From NCBI GenBank assembly GCA_026416065.1, contig JAOAFW010000185.1:1-10845 (forward strand): a DNA stretch of 10,845 nucleotides, written 5' to 3'. Each line of letters starts with the position of its first letter. The stretch's first letter is position 1. This document shows positions 7,711 through 10,845 of this stretch, piece by piece. The notes beneath the pieces are model-generated. The model made no database searches. It saw only the letters and a list, made by a program, of their open reading frames with translations, and was not told where the DNA came from. Source of the stretch: Fimbriimonadales bacterium. GTDB taxonomy: Bacteria; Armatimonadota; Fimbriimonadia; Fimbriimonadales; GBS-DC. Position numbers and translations under genes: made by a program.

Positions 7711-7716
7711 TATAGT
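7711..7716 (+). promoter_or_regulatory. Candidate -10 box abutting the dehydrogenase start
   Basis: TATAGT (5 of 6 to TATAAT) directly precedes the first ATG (7717). A start seven bases past the box falls at 7723, the A of a second in-frame ATG, so the message could be leaderless and begin at codon 3. Alternatively AGGGG at 7706-7710 is a weak Shine-Dalgarno for the ATG at 7717, and the true promoter lies elsewhere. No -35 at normal spacing is convincing. Confidence 0.3.
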
Positions 7717-8802
7717 ATGGGCATGCCAGTAAACCCGTTGGAGTGGGTGCGTTTTGAGTCAATTGCCTCGCTAAATCCGTTGTTGGATGAGGCTTTGATG
7801 GTAGTTGACCCGCAGGCGTGGTTTGTGGCGCGCAGTCGGCTTACTGCCAATCCACGTAGCCTCATCCGTGCGGACAGCCTTGATGAGACCGCGCTATACA
7901 CGATGGAGACCGCCTCCGATGCCTGGCAGGGAATCAAGCGTGTGATTGGACTGGGCGGCGGCACAGCGATTGACACTGCGAAGTACCTTGCATGGCGCAA
8001 AGAGCTGCCTCTGATTCTGGTTCCCAGCGCGCTGACCGTCGACGCACCGTTTACCGATTCCGTCGCAGTGCGTCGTGCAGGACGAATTCACTATATTGGG
8101 CACGTATACCCAGAAGCGATTTATGTCGATGGGGAGCTAATCCAGACTGCTCCAGCGCACCTCAATCGCGGCGGCGTAGGCGATATCTTGTCCATCCACA
8201 CCGCTCTTTACGACTGGAAACTCGCATACGAACGCAAGGGCGAAGCCTACGATGCTGAGATTGCGCGCCGAAGCGCGTCGCTTGTTGAACGTCTTACGCT
8301 GAATATCCGAGATGTCTACGCAGTGAATGAAGCGGGGATTCGCCTGCTGACCGAGCTGTTTTGCGAGGAGGTACACCTCTGCTATCTGGCGGGTAGCAGC
8401 CGTCCTGAGGAAGGCTCTGAACATCACATTCTATATACGCTGGAATACCAGACGGGGCGTACCTATCTGCACGGCGCAGCGGTGACGCTCTGCGCGCTGA
8501 TGGCAGCGTATCTTCAAGAGAACGATGCAAACGCTCTGTGGGCGATAGCGGAGGCGTGTGGAGTGGAGTATCGCGCCATTCTGGACGAGGTAGGTGACGA
8601 CGCGCTGGTCAACGCGCTCGTCCACGCCCGTGACTATGCGCTGGAGGAGCAGCTACCCTACACTTTCCTGATGGAGACCCCTATCACCCCGCAGCGAGCG
8701 CGTGAAGCCATCCAGTGGCTCAAGGCGTTCAGACCTTTATCGGCTCGCCCTCGGTACGGCTCACATAGTTCCAGATGGTCTCCAGAATCTGGTCTGAATT
8801 GA
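7717..8802 (+). CDS. sn-Glycerol-1-phosphate dehydrogenase-like enzyme (EgsA/AraM family)
   Basis: This 361-residue protein belongs to the iron-containing dehydrogenase/dehydroquinate synthase-like fold, in the branch that holds archaeal EgsA and bacterial AraM. These enzymes reduce dihydroxyacetone phosphate to sn-glycerol 1-phosphate with NAD(P)H. The nucleotide loop GLGGGTAIDTAKY spans 78-90 (GGGT at 80-83, D86, K89). VPSALTVDAPFT (102-113) is the substrate/phosphate region. Metal ligands are probably D156 (GGVGDI), H236 or H237 (GSEHH) and H252 (YLHGA). Relatives include glycerol dehydrogenase, so the exact substrate is not proven. It is the only plus-strand gene, and its last 74 bp overlap the 3' end of moxR. 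The last ~22 residues, rich in Arg, Ser and Pro, come from that overlap and look unlike a conserved domain. ATG at 7723 is an alternative start. Confidence 0.85.
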   Translation: MGMPVNPLEWVRFESIASLNPLLDEALMVVDPQAWFVARSRLTANPRSLIRADSLDETALYTMETASDAWQGIKRVIGLGGGTAIDTAKYLAWRKELPLILVPSALTVDAPFTDSVAVRRAGRIHYIGHVYPEAIYVDGELIQTAPAHLNRGGVGDILSIHTALYDWKLAYERKGEAYDAEIARRSASLVERLTLNIRDVYAVNEAGIRLLTELFCEEVHLCYLAGSSRPEEGSEHHILYTLEYQTGRTYLHGAAVTLCALMAAYLQENDANALWAIAEACGVEYRAILDEVGDDALVNALVHARDYALEEQLPYTFLMETPITPQRAREAIQWLKAFRPLSARPRYGSHSSRWSPESGLN

Positions 8803-9736
8803 CGCCGTCGGCTTCTGCCTCGAAGTTCAGTAAGAGGCGGTGGCGCAGAGCGGGCTTGAGTGCGCGTTGCACGTCCTCGCGCGCCACGTTGTAGCGTCCA
8901 TCCAGCAGCCCGAACACTTTGCTGGCTAAAATCAGCGTCTGCGCGCCGCGCGGGCTGGAGCCGTAGCGCACATACTTGTTGACCTCCGGCGGCGCGTACT
9001 CCGAGCCGGGATGTGTTGCCACGATCAGCTTGAGCGCGAACTCCTGCACCGGGCGGGCGATGGGAACCTCCCGTACAAGGCGTTGCATGCGCAGCAGCGT
9101 CTCTTTATCCGCCACCACCTCAGGCTGAGGCGTGTCTGCGCCCGTCGTGCGGTCAACAATTTCGCGCAGTTCGTCCAGCGTGGGGTAGCCTACCAGAATC
9201 TTGAAGAAGAAGCGGTCCAGCTGCGCTTCGGGGAGGGGATAGGTGCCCGCCTGTTCGATGGGGTTCTGCCACGCGAGAACCCAGAAGGGCGGCTCGAGGG
9301 CGTAGCGTTTGCCTGCGACCGTGACCGCCTGCTCCTGCATGGCTTCCAGCAGCGCGGACTGCGTCTTCGGCGTGGCGCGGTTAATCTCGTCTGCCAGCAA
9401 GATGTTGGTGAACACGGGGCCTGGGCGGAACGCGAAGGTGCGTGCGCCTGCCTCGCTCTCAACGAGAATGTTGGTGCCTGTGATGTCGGCGGGCATCAGG
9501 TCGGGCGTGAACTGGATACGCGCGAACTCCAGATGCAACGCCTGTGCGATTGTGCGCACCAGTAGCGTCTTACCCAGTCCCGGCACGCCCTCCAACAGCG
9601 CATGCCCGCCAGCACAGACGGCGACCAGCGTGTTCTCTACCACTTCCTCTTGTCCGACTACCACTCGCGCCACCTGCGTTTTCAGCGCGTTGTAGGTTTC
9701 ACGAAACCACTCCGCTGCTTGCTTGCCGTTTTCCAT
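8729..9736 (-). CDS. MoxR family AAA+ ATPase
   Basis: MoxR ATPases act as chaperones that assemble or activate other protein complexes, often envelope or metal-dependent ones. These 335 residues show Walker A GVPGLGKT (50-57), the MoxR-specific TPDLMPADITG (77-87), Walker B LLADEINR (113-120), the QNPIEQAGTYPLPEAQLDR stretch (157-175) and the sensor-2 region GSSPRGAQ (259-266). Length is normal. One oddity: the usual ATQNP of the sensor-1 segment reads AWQNP (W156). GGGGG lies 5 nt before the ATG. MoxR genes are typically followed by a DUF58 gene, but here the next gene is convergent, so the partner is absent from this side. The gene follows the glycosidase by 71 bp and could share its transcript or be driven from the gap. 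Confidence 0.95.
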   Translation of the reverse strand: MENGKQAAEWFRETYNALKTQVARVVVGQEEVVENTLVAVCAGGHALLEGVPGLGKTLLVRTIAQALHLEFARIQFTPDLMPADITGTNILVESEAGARTFAFRPGPVFTNILLADEINRATPKTQSALLEAMQEQAVTVAGKRYALEPPFWVLAWQNPIEQAGTYPLPEAQLDRFFFKILVGYPTLDELREIVDRTTGADTPQPEVVADKETLLRMQRLVREVPIARPVQEFALKLIVATHPGSEYAPPEVNKYVRYGSSPRGAQTLILASKVFGLLDGRYNVAREDVQRALKPALRHRLLLNFEAEADGVNSDQILETIWNYVSRTEGEPIKV

Positions 9737-9750
9737 ACATACCCCCAGAG

Positions 9751-9762
9751 CGTGTAGACACG
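9751..9762. repeat. Short perfect inverted repeat upstream of moxR
   Basis: CGTGT-AG-ACACG is a perfect 12 bp palindrome with 5 bp arms, ending 14 bp before the moxR start codon. It could be an operator half-site pair or chance. No protein can be assigned. Confidence 0.3.
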
Positions 9763-9796
9763 ATTTCTTTCGCTCAATCGCACGGTATTCCTGCCC

Positions 9797-9811
9797 CTGA
9801 GACCGTCTCAG
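9797..9811. repeat. Perfect inverted repeat at the end of the glycosidase gene
   Basis: CTGAGAC-C-GTCTCAG is a perfect 15 bp inverted repeat with a one-base centre, covering the glycosidase stop codon (9808-9810). The arms touch and no T-run follows on either strand, so it is a poor hairpin and not a standard terminator. A dimeric regulator site upstream of moxR is possible. Coincidence cannot be excluded. Confidence 0.35.
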
Positions 9812-10845
9812 AGATTTAACTCGTGTCGCCCTGTGCCATACTCTTTGCCCGCGATAATCGCCGTATAGCCGTCGGGGACGGTAATTAGCCCGCGTATCGT
9901 GCCCTCCGCCTGCTCGAAGGCGAACTGCAGCGCGCCGTCAGGCAGCGGCAAACGCCCATACGCCCACTGCAAATCGCCCAGGAACGGGCTAAGCTCGAAC
10001 CGCTTCCAGCCCGCCTGCAGCGGCTTCGCGCCCAGTATCGCCACTGGCAGGAAGTAGGCGGGCGCCGCACTCCACGCATGGCAGTGGCTGCGTGTGAAGA
10101 ACTCGGTGCGGTGCGCCTGCAACGGCGTGGGCACACGCTCGCCTTTGAACTGCTCCCAGCAGGTTACCGCGCCCATCGCCAGCATGAAGCCCCAGTCCTC
10201 GCGAGTGCGTCCCAGTATCTCCTGGCGGCGGTTGAGGTTATACAGCGCCTCCAGCAGGAAGGCGGTCATAAACGGACTGCCGATGCGCACGAAGCCGTCG
10301 GGCGGATTGCCGAGGTAGCCCTCCAGAATCGTCCGTCGCTCAGGCGTGGGCACATCGCACAGGAGCGCGACCACCTGCGTCTGGATGCTGAACACGGGGC
10401 TTTGCGAGCCATCGCGCTTGAGGCAGTCCGTGTAGGCGCGTTTCGGCTCGTTCCAGAGATGCCTGTTAATCGCCGCGCGCAGGTCGGTCGCCCACTGCCG
10501 CCAGGTTTGCGCCAGCGTCGCCTCGCCCAGCAGGTCAGCCAGTTTCGCCGTGTCGTCCCACACGCGCACCAGCCACATGTTCTGATGGCTCACCACGCCT
10601 TCGCCCGGCGTGTCCATCGGCGCCCAGTCCAGCATATTCCACGCGCTGATTTCCAGCAAGCCGTCAGAGTTGAGGTACCGCTCGTGCAGGTTCTGGTTCT
10701 GCTGCGCGATATAGGGGAAGATTTCGCGCACGAACGCCTCATCGCCGGTGAACAGGTAATGCTCGTAGCAGGCGATTGCCCACAGCAGCGACCACGCCGT
10801 GAGGATGTTCTGCCACGCGCTCGGCACCTGACTCTCCACCAGTGG
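9808..10845 (-). CDS. Family 78-like alpha-L-rhamnosidase, C-terminal part, cut by the right edge
   Basis: The frame is open to the window end, so the 5' part is missing; the GTG at 10839 is an internal codon. About 345 residues are present. They show the (alpha/alpha)6-barrel of six-hairpin glycosidases: helical repeats with AWNMLDWAPMDTPGEG around residues 66-81 (numbered from 10839), GSPFMTAFLLEAL (187-199), VTCWE (225-229) and SHCHAWSAAPAYFL (251-264). A short beta domain (about 275-343) closes the protein. The CWE and CHAWS motifs fit GH78 alpha-L-rhamnosidases, where a Glu near the first serves as catalytic base (E229 here). Such enzymes release rhamnose from plant or microbial polysaccharides. 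Localisation cannot be judged without the N-terminus. A related inverting glycosidase family is the main alternative. Confidence 0.8.
   Translation of the reverse strand, partial: PLVESQVPSAWQNILTAWSLLWAIACYEHYLFTGDEAFVREIFPYIAQQNQNLHERYLNSDGLLEISAWNMLDWAPMDTPGEGVVSHQNMWLVRVWDDTAKLADLLGEATLAQTWRQWATDLRAAINRHLWNEPKRAYTDCLKRDGSQSPVFSIQTQVVALLCDVPTPERRTILEGYLGNPPDGFVRIGSPFMTAFLLEALYNLNRRQEILGRTREDWGFMLAMGAVTCWEQFKGERVPTPLQAHRTEFFTRSHCHAWSAAPAYFLPVAILGAKPLQAGWKRFELSPFLGDLQWAYGRLPLPDGALQFAFEQAEGTIRGLITVPDGYTAIIAGKEYGTGRHELNL

Noticed and set aside
7659..8000. 113-codon frame on the minus strand across the htpX promoter
   Set aside because: It is antisense to the dehydrogenase coding sequence and crosses the promoter region; no family motif or ribosome site supports it.
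9797..9811. Rho-independent terminator after the glycosidase gene
   Set aside because: The palindrome has only a one-base centre and no T-run follows it on either strand, so it does not fit a terminator hairpin.
1..10845. CRISPR array, tRNA, rRNA, insertion sequence or prophage
   Set aside because: No regularly spaced repeats, cloverleaf-like sequence, transposase or phage gene could be recognised on either strand.

Overview
The window is bacterial and gene-dense. It holds ten protein genes, nine on the minus strand and one on the plus strand, with no RNA gene, mobile element or CRISPR array that I can see. Gene starts have recognisable Shine-Dalgarno sequences and bacterial -10 boxes. The large secreted PSCyt1-DUF1549-DUF1553 cytochrome protein belongs to a family expanded in Planctomycetota, Verrucomicrobiota, Armatimonadota and Acidobacteriota. 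Together with the GH78-type rhamnosidase and the single-gene style operons this makes Armatimonadota my leading guess, held loosely. No gene in the window fixes the taxonomy.

Layout from high to low coordinates, which is the direction of transcription for most genes. A partial family 78-like glycosidase enters from the right edge (9808-10845) and is followed after 71 bp by a MoxR AAA+ ATPase (8729-9736). Converging on moxR from the left, and overlapping its 3' end by 74 bp, is the only plus-strand gene, a glycerol-1-phosphate dehydrogenase-like enzyme (7717-8802). Its start lies 79 bp from the divergent start of an HtpX-type M48 membrane protease (6780-7637). HtpX overlaps a DUF59/SufT-like Fe-S assembly protein by ATGA (6466-6783). 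Next come an unrecognised protein with two membrane helices (5786-6412), the 956-residue cytochrome/DUF1553 protein (2868-5738), a zinc alcohol dehydrogenase (1847-2842), a LemA protein (1203-1778), a DUF3137 protein overlapping LemA by ATGA (217-1206), and the signal-peptide end of a secreted protein running off the left edge (1-159).

A theme can be inferred. LemA, DUF3137, HtpX and MoxR are families that often occur near each other or act in membrane and envelope maintenance, and the unknown two-helix protein lies among them. Gaps between the minus-strand genes from 7637 down to 217 are 25-68 bp or overlaps, so one or a few operons could cover this stretch. Only three promoter candidates are visible: before htpX, before the dehydrogenase at 7717, and before the leftmost gene. 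No intergenic stretch exceeds 80 bp, and I see no convincing Rho-independent terminator.

I did not find a clearly novel defence or mobile system. The best leads are the bacterial glycerol-1-phosphate dehydrogenase with its 3' antisense overlap and possibly leaderless start, the MoxR with an altered sensor-1 motif and no DUF58 partner, the htpX-DUF59 coupling, and the unknown two-helix protein.
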